A DNA stretch of 64,000 nt from Bolinopsis microptera (lineage: Eukaryota > Ctenophora > Tentaculata > Lobata > Bolinopsidae), in the NCBI RefSeq assembly GCF_026151205.1, contig NC_087078.1, forward strand, positions 10,483,675 through 10,547,674. Direction: 5' to 3'. The position numbers were made by a program, and so were the translations under genes. Position 1 is the stretch's first letter, and the number at the start of each line of letters is the position of its first letter. This document shows positions 13,870 through 25,136 of this stretch, piece by piece. Under the pieces are notes generated by a model that saw only the letters and a list, made by a program, of their open reading frames with translations, did no database searches and was not told where the DNA came from.

Positions 13870-16800
13870 GGAGAACATTGCTGATCAAGGTGAGGGGAAA
13901 AGAAACAACTCCCATCCGGTAAATTGGGCCCCAATTAGGTCCCCCAAAAAGGGGCAACTTTCTTCAGTCTTACAAATTAAAAAGGGGAACTTTTTGATTC
14001 TAAAATTTTCCCCGGTTTTCTTTAAAAATTTTAACTTTTTAATTTGGGGAGGTTTCGAGAGGAGGGGGAGCTAAAAGCAAAAGAACAGAGCTAGGGAAGG
14101 TTAAAAATGAAAGAGGGTTTAATTTTTCTGAAAAGAAATGGGCAAAAGCCCAGACGCAACTCCGAAACCCTCTCTTCGTGGCAAAAAGACAGGGAAAAAC
14201 TTTCAAATATCACAAATAAATTTTAAATTTAAAAAAATTTTAAAAGGGGGGGTTCAATTTTTGCATTTAACCCACCTTCGGGGCCTTCAAAGGGGTTTTT
14301 AATTATTTCAAATTCAAAAAAATTAAAATTTTTGTTTAAAAAGTAAAATTTTGATTCGTTTTCCTTTTAAATTTTTAAAGGAAAATGCAAAATAATTTAA
14401 ATTTTAAAACCCCTTTCGATGCAGCATGATTTGATCGTTTGAGATTAATAAAAAAAACAACAACAAAACCTCAGGCGGGCCGGAAAAATTTGGCCCCCCG
14501 GAGCTCAAAAGGAAAATGGCCCCTTTTGTGACCCGCCCCCCACACGTGACTTTCCCCCCTTCCCCCCGGGAACCCCCTCAAAAAGCCCTTTCCTCTCTTC
14601 CACAGCTCCTGCTCCAGGCCGGCAGGGGGGACCAAAAGGGCCAAGTCACCAGAGGATGGGGGGCGGTTTGTCCTTTCGGGTTTTTGGCAAAAATTAAAAA
14701 CCCAAGTTTCAGTGAACCCCCACTCCTGATGACACAAGGGGATGACAAAGGTGGGTTTTTTCCCCTGTTGGGGCCTCCACCCATACCTCTCGTCCCCAGA
14801 GCCCCTCTGTTGTTGGGTTTTCAAGGGGAGACCCTCCAAGAGGGCCTGATGAAAAAGAGGGAACCCTAAATTTAAGGGGAACGGGTGTTCAACAAATTTA
14901 AAAAAAGGGGAAAAAGGGGAAGGGTTTTTGGCCTGGGGGATCTGAACGGATTGCCATTAATGCCCGAAAATTTGGGTTTTTTTGCGGACAGGGAACTGGA
15001 AATTTTGGGGGTCACTTTTTTGCTTTTACTTATAAATTGGAGCCTTTCCCTTAAAATTATTTACTTTAACTCAAGACAACATCACGGGAAATTTTTAACA
15101 AAAATTAAGTTTTAAAATTTTTCGATATTTCTTACCCGACAAAATTTAGTGGGTTGCCAAATTTCAATATCTTTTTTTTTAATAGGTCCAAAATTAAGTT
15201 TGGCTTTTTTCATCATATTACGGACATTTTTATGACAATATTTTAAACTGTGTAGAGGTTTTGGGGCACGGGAAGCTTGTTTAAACAACAGTTTGTGGGG
15301 AGTTTTTTATTTAACCAAACGCTGCTATTTTACTTTTGGGAAATTTTTGTCGGATAAGAAAAATTTTTTTGATTTTAATGAAATAAAAAAATTGGGTCTC
15401 ATAATTTATAAATGAACTTTACAGTTTTTAAATTGTTTCTCGTTCGATTTGCGGGTTTTTTCTTTAAAACTAATAAATTTAAAATTTCAGTGTATAAAAG
15501 ATAAAATTTTCCTTCGCCTTTGTCATTGTCTGATGCTGGTTAAAAAAAAGGGTTAAAAAAAGGGAAAAAGGGGGTTGGGCAATTTTAAAACCTTTATAAA
15601 TAATTTTGTTTAATAAAAATTAACATTTTAATAATTTTTAGCGCATGGTTATAATTTTTAAAAACAAGAAAAAGAAAAACAACCAAAATTTTAAATATTA
15701 GTCAAAGGTTTTTTTTTAAAGCTCAATTTTTGGGGGTTTTTATATCTAAAGTTTATCGTGTATTTGCCATATTTATTAAAAAATTTTTTTACTTAAATTT
15801 TTTTTTCTTTCAATCAAATTCCCCTAAATGGGCAGGTCAAATAAATGTTTAAAACCCAAAATTTCATTAAAAAATTTTATACTTTTTAATTGACATCGCC
15901 AAATTTTCCCCTAATAGTGCTGGGGATCATATTTGGGGGGTTAAAAAAATCCAAAAAAAATGGGAAAAATGTTTTTTCTTTATTATTCTAACCATATTTA
16001 AATTTCTGGGTTTTTCTATACGGGTTTGACTTTTTAAAAAAAACAGACACAGTAGTTATAATGTTTTTAAAATTTTAAAAACAAAACCCAAAAAAATGAA
16101 CAAAAAAATTTATCAAAAGGGTTTAAGGGAGGGCCCAAAAAAATATTTTTCCCTTGAGGAATTCTTGTTTTTAAATTTTAGTCTGAATAGTTTTTCCCCA
16201 AATTTAAAATCAACCAAAATTTTAAGGTCATGGGCGACAAAAATTATTTTATTAATTTTTTATTAGGGGTTTTTGTGTTCAGGTTCCTATACTAATTTGG
16301 TAAATCATAGTAAGACATGATTGATGATATCAAACCAAGCCTTTTTCCTTTTTAGTTGAACTTTTTCCCTTTAAACCCCCCGATCACAGCCAAAAAATTT
16401 ATGGGGAGCCAACCCCCCGGTTTTAAATGGGGGGGATCCTGAAGTTTGTTTTTGCCACTTCGTCAAGTTTTCTTAGATTTCACCCAAAGGGGTTTTCCCC
16501 TTTTTTCAAAACATCAGCTTCCTCTTTAACTTTTTTCCCTTTTTCTCCACTTTTTAAGAGGGTCTATTGGAAAAATTTTTCAAAAAACCCGCCTCGGGTT
16601 TTCAAGAAACTCTTTGGGGGGGATTTTTTAAAAAATTTTGCTTCATTTTCACCAACTTTTTTTGGGAATTTTATCCGATTCGGGCAGCTATTTTAATTTA
16701 GGAAGATGATTTTAATTAAAACTTCCAGAGTAAAGACTGACAAATAACCCAAACTATCATACGTTTGCTCACCCTTGGGTTTTTGTTCCCCCCCCCCCCA

Positions 16801-17850
16801 AAAACCAAAGGGTTAGCAAGAAAATTCCCTTCCAAAACCTTACTTGTATCTCTTCCCTTTAAAACTAAGGTTTTTGGCCATCACCCCGGGTCTGCTTTTT
16901 GGGGGCCCCAAACTGCAACTTTTCCCCTCTTATCAATTTTCCCCGCAAAAGTGGAACCCCAATCCCAGACCATACACTTTTAGAAATTTTTTCATTGGGG
17001 GACCGTATTTTGGGCTTTTTTGAACCGAGAACAGGGCTTTTTCATCTTTGTTTCCTCTGGTTTTTCCCGATTGGGTAATAAATTTGCCCTCTGCCCTTCC
17101 CCTGGGGTAAACGTTTTCCAAAAAAGAAACCTCGATCTCCTTAAACCCAAGGGGGTTTCCCAAAAAAAATTTTAAAAACATGTTTCCCAAAAATGGGTTT
17201 TTTGCCTGATCGGGTTTCCCAGAAAAACAAATCAAACCCGGGGGGGGGGGGGAAAAACTTTTTCGTTTTGGAAAATTTTCCTATGCTGCCAGACTTGGGT
17301 TTTTTCAGTAAGGATTCCAACCCAACCTCCTCTGACTGCTTCCCTGTTCCCTCCCCGCCCCAAAAAAATAGTGGGGGACATAATTCTTTCTAAAGGCCAA
17401 GGTTGGGGGGTCCCCCAATTTTTGACGTGGTTCCTGCCCAAAGGGAAATTTGGGGTTTTTCTTTTTAGGGGCGGATCTTTTCTCTTGATTTGGGCCCTGA
17501 AAGGTAGCTTTCTAAAGGAGCCTTTCCCTTTTAAAGGGCCAAACTCACTCCCTTGGATAACTGTCCCACGACGTGAGGCTAAAACTGTGGGAAGGGGCTA
17601 ACAGAGAACAACCCAACGCTTTCCCAGGGAAAAATTTCTTCAGTGAATGACCAACTGTTCGGGAGTTCCCCTGGTAATGGGGGGGCCCCTTTTGGCACTT
17701 TGTATGGCTTTCCCAATTAACTTTTGGAGAAATCCCCAAATTTGGCTTTTTTTTGATACCCTTAAGGGCCCCAAAATTGGGCCCCGTTCCCCGGGAATCT
17801 TTGGGTTTTCTGTTTTTAAATTAAAATAACATAAGGGCACACCCGTCCCT
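13870..17850. other. Unresolved region, possible exon remnants
   Basis: GC-richer patches (about 13,870-14,180, 14,470-14,870 and 16,400-17,700) stand out from the AT-rich background and could be exons blurred by the poor sequence. On the minus strand, 16,430-16,690 reads as a lysine/glutamate-rich segment (KVKEEADVLKK-like). None can be joined into a reading frame or matched to a family by eye. Part of the missing TTC27 N-terminus must lie towards the right end. Confidence 0.3.
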
Positions 17851-18569
17851 GCAAAGTTTTAATGGTACCTATTTGATTGAAATGGGAGCAGTTTTTTTAA
17901 GGAAAGGGGGGTTTATAAATCCCCCTTAAAAAAAATCTATCGTCATTCCCCAAACGTCCCAAAAAAAATATCAAATGTTTAAAATAAACATCAAGGGTCC
18001 CCTTGCAAAATATTCACCAAATTTTTCTTTTTAAAAAAGGGAAAATTAAATTAATTCTCCCCGTTTAATTTTTTCCTTTCTTTTCAAAGGACACAGTTTT
18101 TCCCCTTTTTTTTTTCCCCCGAGTTAAAAGGACAATGAAATTCTCCCGAAAAAAAAAACGGGTGCTTACTGGGAACTAATGGGAAACAAAATCTGCAAGG
18201 TTGAAGATGATCTCTTGGGTTAAAGGGCCCAAAAATTTTTGGGTTTTTTTAAAAAACCGGGAAATCGGAAACCCTGGAAATTATGTTGGGGGGTTTTGCC
18301 CTGAAAAGTTTTTTTTTCGAATAACCCTTTTCTGGGGCCTCTGCTTTTTGCAAAAACTTCTTAAAGTCAATTGAAGATGAGGATTTAGCTGCCCTAAACG
18401 TTTTGATAAACCCTTAAAAAATGCCAAAGTAACCTTTAGCCCAAAGGGCCCAAGGGTTTTTTAAAAAAACTGTGTCGTGACTATTTTTTTATTTCCCCAA
18501 AATTATTCATTGTTTGACCAATCAACGTTTAAAAAAACGAAGCAAAATTCATCGAGCAAATGTTGATGG

Positions 18570-20450
18570 ATGATTTTATCTCCAGATCTCTTTAATAACA
18601 TCGAAAAACTTATTAGCATTATAGAGGATCATAGCGAATTTGCCGCATTACCAAAAGAGGTTCGATGCAAGATTTTGGTTGAGTTTGGATTTGTATATCT
18701 AAACTTTCAGCACATTTCGAAATCACGGAGGTATATGGAGATGGCTAAGAAGCTGATTAGTTTCAGCTTCAAACTCACTGGTGCCTTAGGAAAAAGAACG
18801 AAATATCAGGAGACAGCTTTAGCGCAACTTAGAGTTGAGACCATCATTGAGGAAAACGTTGTCGATGTGACTCCTTTAGAGAATGAACCTCAGATCATTG
18901 ATTTAAATGACGACACTTTGCTGGACAAAATCTCATTCGAGGACGAAAATATTAGGAACTCGGTCTCAAACCTGACTGCTCCATTTTTGTTGCACATGGC
19001 CTCACTCAAGTTGAAGGACTTTGCCATGGAAGACATGTTACGTGAGGAAGTGATAGCCTTTCTTGAGGGAATCATAGAAGGAAGGACATTTTCATATTGC
19101 ATTGCCACACATGCTTACTTTCTGAGGAGCAAACTTGAAAAAACATCCATTCGAAGGCTCAGCCGTTGCATGGAACAGTTGGAAGAAGTGGTTCTGGGGT
19201 TCGACTGTAAAAAGGTTTGCTCGAGAACAGGGAGTCTATTCCAATCTGGACTTCCTCCAATGTGGAAACAACAAAAAGTACTTGCAGAGATGTACTCAGG
19301 TATTGGGTCCCACAAAAGTGCTTTAGATCTTTATGAGAAGTTGCAATTGAGAGAGGAGCAGATAAACTCTCTGATTGGAGCTGGAAGATATGAGGCTGCT
19401 GAGAAGCTGACTAGATCACTAATTGCTCAAGGTGAAACCCCCAAATTGTATTGCATCCTAGGGGACACAACTCAAGACATCACTCATTACGAGAGAGCCT
19501 GGGAACTGTCAGGAGAGTCGTCAGCTAGAGCCATGAAGTCCCTGGGATATCACTATTTTAACATCAAGGAGTACCGGAGGGCTTTAGTCTGCATGCAGAA
19601 TTCTCTGGAATGCAACTATTTGCAGGGAGGTTTGTGGTTCACAGCTGGATGCACAGCTCTTGCCATACCAGAATTTGAGACTGCCATCAAGTGTTTCCAG
19701 ACCTCTCTACATATAGATGACGAGTATTCTGAAGCTTGGAGCAACCTGGGAGCTTGCTTTCAGAAAACAGGACAGTTGCGTAAAGCTTTCAGCTGTTTCA
19801 AAGAGGCTACACGGCGATCTTTTAACAACTGGAGAGTTTGGGAGAATTTCCTGACTGCTGCAGCTCAGATAAAAGATTTTGCAAGCATGATATTTGCTTA
19901 TCGGCAAATCATAACAACCGGACAGAAGTACTGTGATGAAATAATACTGAATAGTCTCGTGTCTGCAGTTAGAGATAATATGACGTCAGTATCTGGGGAA
20001 GAAGGAATCAGGTACTACGACAAGATTATAGATCTCTTCAAATTTGCTAGCTCAAAAGTCACAACAAGCTTTGATCTCTGGAGGTCTTATGCTGCCATGT
20101 ACCTTGATGTTGATGGTAGAGAGGATGTTGGTATGGGTATCGGTTACCTTATCAAAGCATATCATTCAGCTTCTTTGCACATTGAGAAGTCAATGGAAGA
20201 CTTCTTGAAGTGTACTGAGTGCTCCAAAGTTCTTCATAAGTACGTCATAGCAGAAGCAAAAGATTCTCCCACGTACACTCAACATCTTCAGTCCTTGAAA
20301 TCCATCCTTCAAATATTGATAACTAAAGGTCACAAACTATCCGAATCTATGCCTAATGAAGAGGCTGAGGAGAGGAAGTTGATTTTGGAGTATTTGAAAA
20401 ACGCTAATCAGCAACTAGAAGAAGTCGAGGAAGCACAGTTATTTGTGTGA
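18570..20450 (+). CDS. TTC27: Tetratricopeptide repeat protein 27 (N-terminally incomplete)
   Basis: The 626 residues follow animal TTC27 from about one quarter of its length to the C-terminus. Landmarks are the LTGALGKRTKYQ block near the start, the SLYC/KLYCILGDTT-like block, and C-terminal TPRs (about residues 350-450) including EAWSNLGACFQKTGQ. Family: conserved eukaryotic TPR protein (fission yeast Emw1), reported with HSP90/R2TP-linked U5 snRNP assembly in humans. Human TTC27 is about 843 aa, so roughly 200 residues are missing. The ATG at 18,570 is probably not the true start: another frame just upstream reads FIEQMLMDD, which fits the family, and one surplus T in the TTTT run at 18,572-18,575 would account for the shift. 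The 1.9-kb stretch has no intron, unlike its multi-exon neighbours. Start doubtful, identity firm. Confidence 0.9.
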   Translation: MILSPDLFNNIEKLISIIEDHSEFAALPKEVRCKILVEFGFVYLNFQHISKSRRYMEMAKKLISFSFKLTGALGKRTKYQETALAQLRVETIIEENVVDVTPLENEPQIIDLNDDTLLDKISFEDENIRNSVSNLTAPFLLHMASLKLKDFAMEDMLREEVIAFLEGIIEGRTFSYCIATHAYFLRSKLEKTSIRRLSRCMEQLEEVVLGFDCKKVCSRTGSLFQSGLPPMWKQQKVLAEMYSGIGSHKSALDLYEKLQLREEQINSLIGAGRYEAAEKLTRSLIAQGETPKLYCILGDTTQDITHYERAWELSGESSARAMKSLGYHYFNIKEYRRALVCMQNSLECNYLQGGLWFTAGCTALAIPEFETAIKCFQTSLHIDDEYSEAWSNLGACFQKTGQLRKAFSCFKEATRRSFNNWRVWENFLTAAAQIKDFASMIFAYRQIITTGQKYCDEIILNSLVSAVRDNMTSVSGEEGIRYYDKIIDLFKFASSKVTTSFDLWRSYAAMYLDVDGREDVGMGIGYLIKAYHSASLHIEKSMEDFLKCTECSKVLHKYVIAEAKDSPTYTQHLQSLKSILQILITKGHKLSESMPNEEAEERKLILEYLKNANQQLEEVEEAQLFV

Positions 20451-20850
20451 AATTCTTTGTATTTCTTGAATTTCTTTTAACATTAGTGTAAGTTTTAGTT
20501 GTTTTCAGCGTTTTAGGTCGGTGGTTAATTTATTAAACTTTATCAAACTATCCTTTCTGGGATATCAGTTTTATGGTGACGACAGGTTTTTATATGCACT
20601 TTTATTTCGGTCTGTGGCTGTCTCATTCTACAAAATGATCATGTCAGTTGTTGTTGCAATGAATGAAGATAATGAGTGCAAGTATGTGATTTAAAATGTC
20701 ATTCCTATATTCGTCTGTCATAATTGTGTTAAAACATACACATAATTCCAAGATACATTTTTCAACGTTCCTCACTCTCTCTCTTTCTATGTGTTTCAAC
20801 TCAAAATCTGAGTTCATTTGTAATTTATATCGACTATTCCCTCAAGTTTT
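20451..20850. other. TTC27-GINS2 intergenic
   Basis: AT-rich spacer holding the presumed TTC27 3' UTR (an ATTAAA lies near 20,532) and the short upstream region of GINS2. No further gene or repeat seen. Confidence 0.5.
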
Positions 20851-22446
20851 ATGGATCCAGCCCAGATCGAATTTATATCAGAGAAGGAAAGCATCTCGAT
20901 ATTACCAAACTTTACCGAGGACAAACTCTATCTAATCAGCGTGAGTTGTATTAATGATAATTTATCTTAAAAATAAGTTATTATTAGTTAGTACCTAGCT
21001 TAAATACTGATGAGTTATTTAATATATACCCTCCCAAATCTATTTGACCTTATATGTTGAGCAAGTAGGCTCGTCTCTCGAGAACCTAAAAATCAGAATA
21101 TCTATAAAAATAGAATATTACTCACATCACTCAGCTGCTTATTTGTATATTTCTATAAATATTTATATGATTTATAAATCTATTTATAGCACAATGTTAA
21201 CTCAGGGAGAAGTCGGCCCGTTTCAGCCCCAAGTACCGGTGGAAGTGCCACTGTGGTTAGCTGCTAATCTGAAGCAGAGACAGAAATGCAGGATTATAAC
21301 TCCTGAGTGGATGGATGTAGGTGAGACCATGATAATCACTACTTTTATGCAATAAAACCTTGGTTTATTTCAGTTTTAAGTAATTTAATAAATAATGGCT
21401 ACATAGTTCAATTATACTGGTGATCAGCACAATTAATGAGACTGACTGTGATCTGTAATTATTTTCAGAGCTACTGAAAGAAAAGAAAGCGGAGGAACTT
21501 GAAGGACACTTATTTTCAATACCATTACACCCTCACTTTCTGGAACTCAGCACTATTATTCTCGGGTGAGCTGCAAGACTAGCTGCAAGACTAGTAACAA
21601 GACTAGTTACAAGACTAGTTACAACTATCTAGATACGTGTTATTTAATGTGATTATCACATCCTTGATCTCGTCTTTTTGATGTGTGATTTAACTTAATT
21701 CACTAACGCATAGTTTCCCATGAAGAGGTGTGGTGAATTGAAATACGTCCGTTTATTCAGCTGTAATTTATAGAACGTTTCATTGAAATAGTAAAAATGG
21801 AAACGGCGTTTCAATGTTTACTGTTTAGTTATAGTGAACATCTGCACAAGACTAAAACTCTTCCCCCCTCCGCAGAATATCGGATGAGGTGAAAGATGCT
21901 GACGAAGTACGGACTCTAATAAAAGATATCTGGGATGTTAGGGCAGCCAAGTTAAGGAAGAGTGTAAACAAGATGATAAACCACGACGGAGGAGGCGGGA
22001 AACCGCTCACACATGTGGAGGTATAGGTTACCTGTTATTGATATTATACCAGCATTTGGAACGTTGAAATAACAATGGTGTAGACACAGCGCACGATATT
22101 ATAGACAATTAAATATCATTGATTTTACAATATTATACTTGCGTATAATGACTTAATTTGCCGAAGGTAAAATGTATTTCAGAGCACTATTTTCAAATAT
22201 TTACAATTAGGACCATCGCCAGTTATCTTTTAATCTTTTAATCTCGCCAGTGATCTTGCCAGTGATCTCGCCAGTAATCTTTTAATCTTTTAATCTCGCC
22301 AGTAATTTCGTACCCCGCCGCAGATAAACAACATAACAGTGCTGGAACTGAACACGATACGGGGTTTCTTCACCGCCTCCCTAGACCACCTCCACAACCT
22401 TAGAAACCACGCAGAGTTGTGTCTCAACGATCCTAGATACAATTAG
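20851..22446 (+). CDS. GINS2: GINS complex subunit 2 (PSF2)
   Basis: Five exons assemble in phase: 20,851-20,940, 21,206-21,320, 21,469-21,565, 21,876-22,020 and 22,324-22,446, giving 189 aa (human about 185). All introns are GT-AG. The product matches PSF2: [13 protein letters not shown] at the start, [18 protein letters not shown] and PEWMDV in exon 2, then the [19 protein letters not shown] helix in exon 4 and [10 protein letters not shown] in exon 5. Role from the family: PSF2 is part of the SLD5-PSF1-PSF2-PSF3 tetramer, which with CDC45 and MCM2-7 forms the CMG replicative helicase in the nucleus. A glycine-rich loop (about residues 140-145) replaces part of the vertebrate linker. Introns 3 and 4 contain short local repeats. 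Identification is secure. Confidence 0.95.
21572..21626. repeat. Short tandem repeat in GINS2 intron 3
   Basis: About four copies of a 12-nt ACAAGACTAGTT-like unit directly after the exon 3 donor. Confidence 0.6.
22213..22312. repeat. Local repeats in GINS2 intron 4
   Basis: Interspersed copies of CTTTTAATCT and TCGCCAGT(G/A)AT units just before the exon 5 acceptor. Confidence 0.6.
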
Positions 22447-22876
22447 TCGATTAACTAATTGGTTGAATAACAACTTCAGATTTATAAAGCGCTCGATTAG
22501 GAATCGCTCAATAATGCCACAATTTAGCTCGTAACACAATTAATGACCACGCAATGCAAACTATCTAGAGTATAGAGAACTCATTAACTATTGTTTCTCA
22601 CCCTCACCCTCACTAGAACATACTGCTCCTCATGTGAACAATCTGAAGTGCTAGATGTACATATAATACTCATTATAATAGCTAACAGCTGCTTTTAATA
22701 AGTATAGATGTATAATACCCATAATAGCTAACAGCTTTTAATAAGTATGTAACCGTCATTCGTTAACCATGCCAAGTAAGGAACAATAGACATTCTTCCA
22801 TATTCCAATACACGGTGTATATTTGTGAGACTTGGGGTGCCTTGATTTTAGATTGGCCATGGCCCTTGATATGATA

Positions 22877-23227
22877 AGGCATCATGTAGCCGGTGGGCCC
22901 GACATGATACGACATATCTTGACACGTCGGGGTTTGTCGGGATTTGTCAGGGTTTGTCGGGGTTTGTCGGGGTTTGTCAGGCTTTGACGGGGTTTGACGG
23001 GGTTTCCGGTTTGTTGAGCCTGGAGGCTTTTTTTTTTTTTCTTTTTTTTTTTTGAGTCTCCCAACAAAAAGCCGAGACGGAGTCATCAAGCTTTACGTGG
23101 AAAAACACTATACAAGAAGGCCTCATGTAGCCAGTGGACACGAGGCAAAACCCCTCGACAAACCCCGTTTGTCGGGATATGTCGGGGTTTGTCGGGGTTT
23201 GTCGAGCCTGGAGGCTACATGATGCCT
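22877..23227. mobile_element. MITE-like element with GTTTGTCGGG repeats
   Basis: The ends are a 15-nt perfect inverted repeat, AGGCATCATGTAGCC at 22,877-22,891 and its complement at 23,213-23,227. Inside are two runs of a 9-10-nt GGTTTGTCGG motif (22,925-23,010 and 23,160-23,205), poly-T tracts, and an internal copy of the terminal motif (CCTCATGTAGCC near 23,121), so the element looks nested or partly duplicated. No coding capacity and no clear target duplication; a superfamily cannot be assigned. Confidence 0.65.
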
Positions 23228-23983
23228 ATGATAATATTACTATTACTATTACTGTGATAATTGATATGAACTTGGTGTTTTAGAAGAATAAATAAAGCGG
23301 GGAGAGGGTGTTATACTTATTTTAAGTGATCTCAGAGGCTTATTTAAATTGGAAACACTCTACAATGGCAGAGATTCTTTTAACTTTTTAATTGAACGCT
23401 TTTCAGTTCTAACTTATTTATCAATACCTTGGTCCCTGAAAGTATTTTTTGCCATTTCAAGATAACATGTCCAGAGTGGTTTGGTGTGGATTTTACTGCC
23501 TCACTATAAAAATAGAAGCAGTGAACATTTTTAAAGTTTTAAGGCCGTGATTATGTCGAGCTCGATTATCCACTGCGGGAAAGATTATGCTGTTTAAGGT
23601 TAATTTTTATGAACAGATAAATGATTCACGACGCGGTGGAAGCTCACGCTTTAAATTGTGCATGGTTAAATCGGGGTAATTTTAACCTAGTTGATATTTT
23701 ACGTTCTTTGAAGATTCTGCTAGCAGAATTATATTGTACTGAATTTTTGATATTTATGTTAATTTATACAATATTTAATTTCAAAATTTGTGTTTTTGAT
23801 ACTTTTCGAGTCGACGAAATGCTAGGATTTTGTTATGTTATCTATAGACCATACCGTTACCAAAGTCCAAATAGACACTTCCATTTCTTTCACGTTAAAC
23901 TTTTGGAATTTTAGGTCAGGCTAAATTTAATTAGCCTATATTTGCAAGTTCGACAGTCGCTAATTGAACTAAAAACACTAGAC
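23228..23983. other. GINS2-HYPK intergenic
   Basis: AT-rich spacer. An AATAAA lies near 23,287. The open stretch 23,621-23,914 has no recognisable similarity and looks like chance. No other feature seen. Confidence 0.4.
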
Positions 23984-24316
23984 ATGGCAAACGAACGGCC
24001 GGCCGACCATGCCAGTGACGACGAAGAAGACAACGCCGTCAGACAAGCAAAACCAAAACAGCACGACGCCGGCAGATCTGACCTCGAAGGAATCAGAGAC
24101 TTCCGAGACGAAGAAGTGGATGTTGGTGCCATCGATACTTCCATGCTGATCAGCAACCACAACAACGCAGAGGCACAGATCAAGATAAAACTGAATAAAG
24201 AAGATATTGATATGATAGCAAGTGAGATGATGGTCTCTGTTACTGTTGCTGAGAAGTGTTTGAGAGATCACAAGGGGGATGTTAAGTCAGCACTTGTTTA
24301 TTTAGTCAACTGTTAG
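23984..24316 (+). CDS. HYPK: Huntingtin-interacting protein K homologue
   Basis: Single-exon, 110-aa protein. The N-terminal half is acidic and disordered-looking (ERPADHASDDEEDN, then KPKQHDAGRSDLE, which parallels the KPRKHDSGAADLE segment of human HYPK). The C-terminal 45 residues (from KIKLNKEDIDMIASEM) form the HYPK-type UBA domain ending in ALVYLVNC. Family role: cytosolic, ribosome-associated cofactor and regulator of the NatA N-terminal acetyltransferase (NAA10/NAA15), with chaperone-like activity. The ATG at 23,984 has G at -3 and +4; no in-frame ATG is seen just upstream, although the frame is open there. Human HYPK is 121-129 aa, so the length fits. Confidence 0.9.
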   Translation: MANERPADHASDDEEDNAVRQAKPKQHDAGRSDLEGIRDFRDEEVDVGAIDTSMLISNHNNAEAQIKIKLNKEDIDMIASEMMVSVTVAEKCLRDHKGDVKSALVYLVNC

Positions 24317-24876
24317 AGGCGGCTGGTGTTTTGAAATTGCTGCTTTGTTTGGAGATAAAGAGTTGATTACTGCACTCTGCTTAATATCGGGTAGGCTATC
24401 ACTTTGCTCCGTTTAAATTTCTGATCTGCTGGAGCCAGGAGCAGTTTCCTCCTATTTATCAGTTCCTTTTTTGATTTTCGCTTTTTTGAAAAGAGCTTGG
24501 GCGAATTTATTTTCATACTTGAATAATTTATGGATTAGGAGCTTATAAATCAGATATCTTTGAAAGTGCGGCTGTTAATGATGTTTATTTTAGAAAGGTT
24601 TTTATAACGAGGTCCGCATCAGGTCAGTTCAAATTTTTATTTGTTGAAATTGAAGAAACATGATGGTACGATATTTATTGTTTGTCATCTGCAGTATTGT
24701 TATTGATTCATTTTTTATTTAACCATACCCTCTGATCTGGGAAATTCACAGCTTGACATCGGGTTGCAGTTGATGAAATAAGAATAGGAATAAAACATAA
24801 TATGAAATACTTTTAAGCTCACCTCGAGCCAGAATTTTATATGAAATGCATTGCCATTAGGTCCTAAACTTTGTTC
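24317..24876. other. HYPK 3' flank
   Basis: AT-rich, no ORF of note. An AATAAA near 24,790 could serve HYPK. Confidence 0.4.
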
Positions 24877-24887
24877 CTCGTGATCGG

Positions 24888-25010
24888 GGGGTATCCAATG
24901 GTGAAAAATGGTGAAAAATGGTGAAATTTTACAATTTGGAAAACCGATTCACCATACAAATCATTCACCATTTTACACCATTTTTCACCATTTGCATTGG
25001 ATACCCCCGG
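24888..25010. repeat. Palindromic left end of the TIR element
   Basis: GTATCCAATGGTGAAAAATGG at the left is mirrored by CACCATTTGCATTGGATAC at the right of this 123-nt block, with repeated AATGGTGAAA units inside. The block is a stand-alone inverted-repeat unit; a degraded copy is at 13,470-13,615. Confidence 0.75.
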
Positions 25011-25136
25011 TTTAACTGGGCAAATATTTGTGATTTTCATTGGATAATGCACATAACTATCAATTCCAAATTCCTTCATGATCGAATTTAAAATAAATGT
25101 AAGTTTTATATATCTCTTATATTTCAATACCTCAGA

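Larger units (their letters stand above)
1..18575. other. Low-quality, homopolymer-smeared sequence
   Basis: Across this stretch bases appear replaced by their neighbours, giving dense runs of A, T, G and C of 4-10 nt. Sequence recognisably related to the clean zinc-finger gene near 25 kb is full of indels and of substitutions that extend homopolymers; for example clean GCAGGTAATC appears as CCGGGTAATT. The change is abrupt at about 18,575, inside a housekeeping gene (TTC27) that is intact afterwards. I read this as an unpolished or poorly supported part of the assembly rather than biology, though degenerate repeats would also reduce consensus quality. ORFs here should not be trusted. Confidence 0.85.

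Noticed and set aside
14471-14869. Overlapping proline- and glycine-rich frames on both strands
   Set aside because: Located in the corrupted sequence; homopolymer errors remove stops and make frames meaningless.
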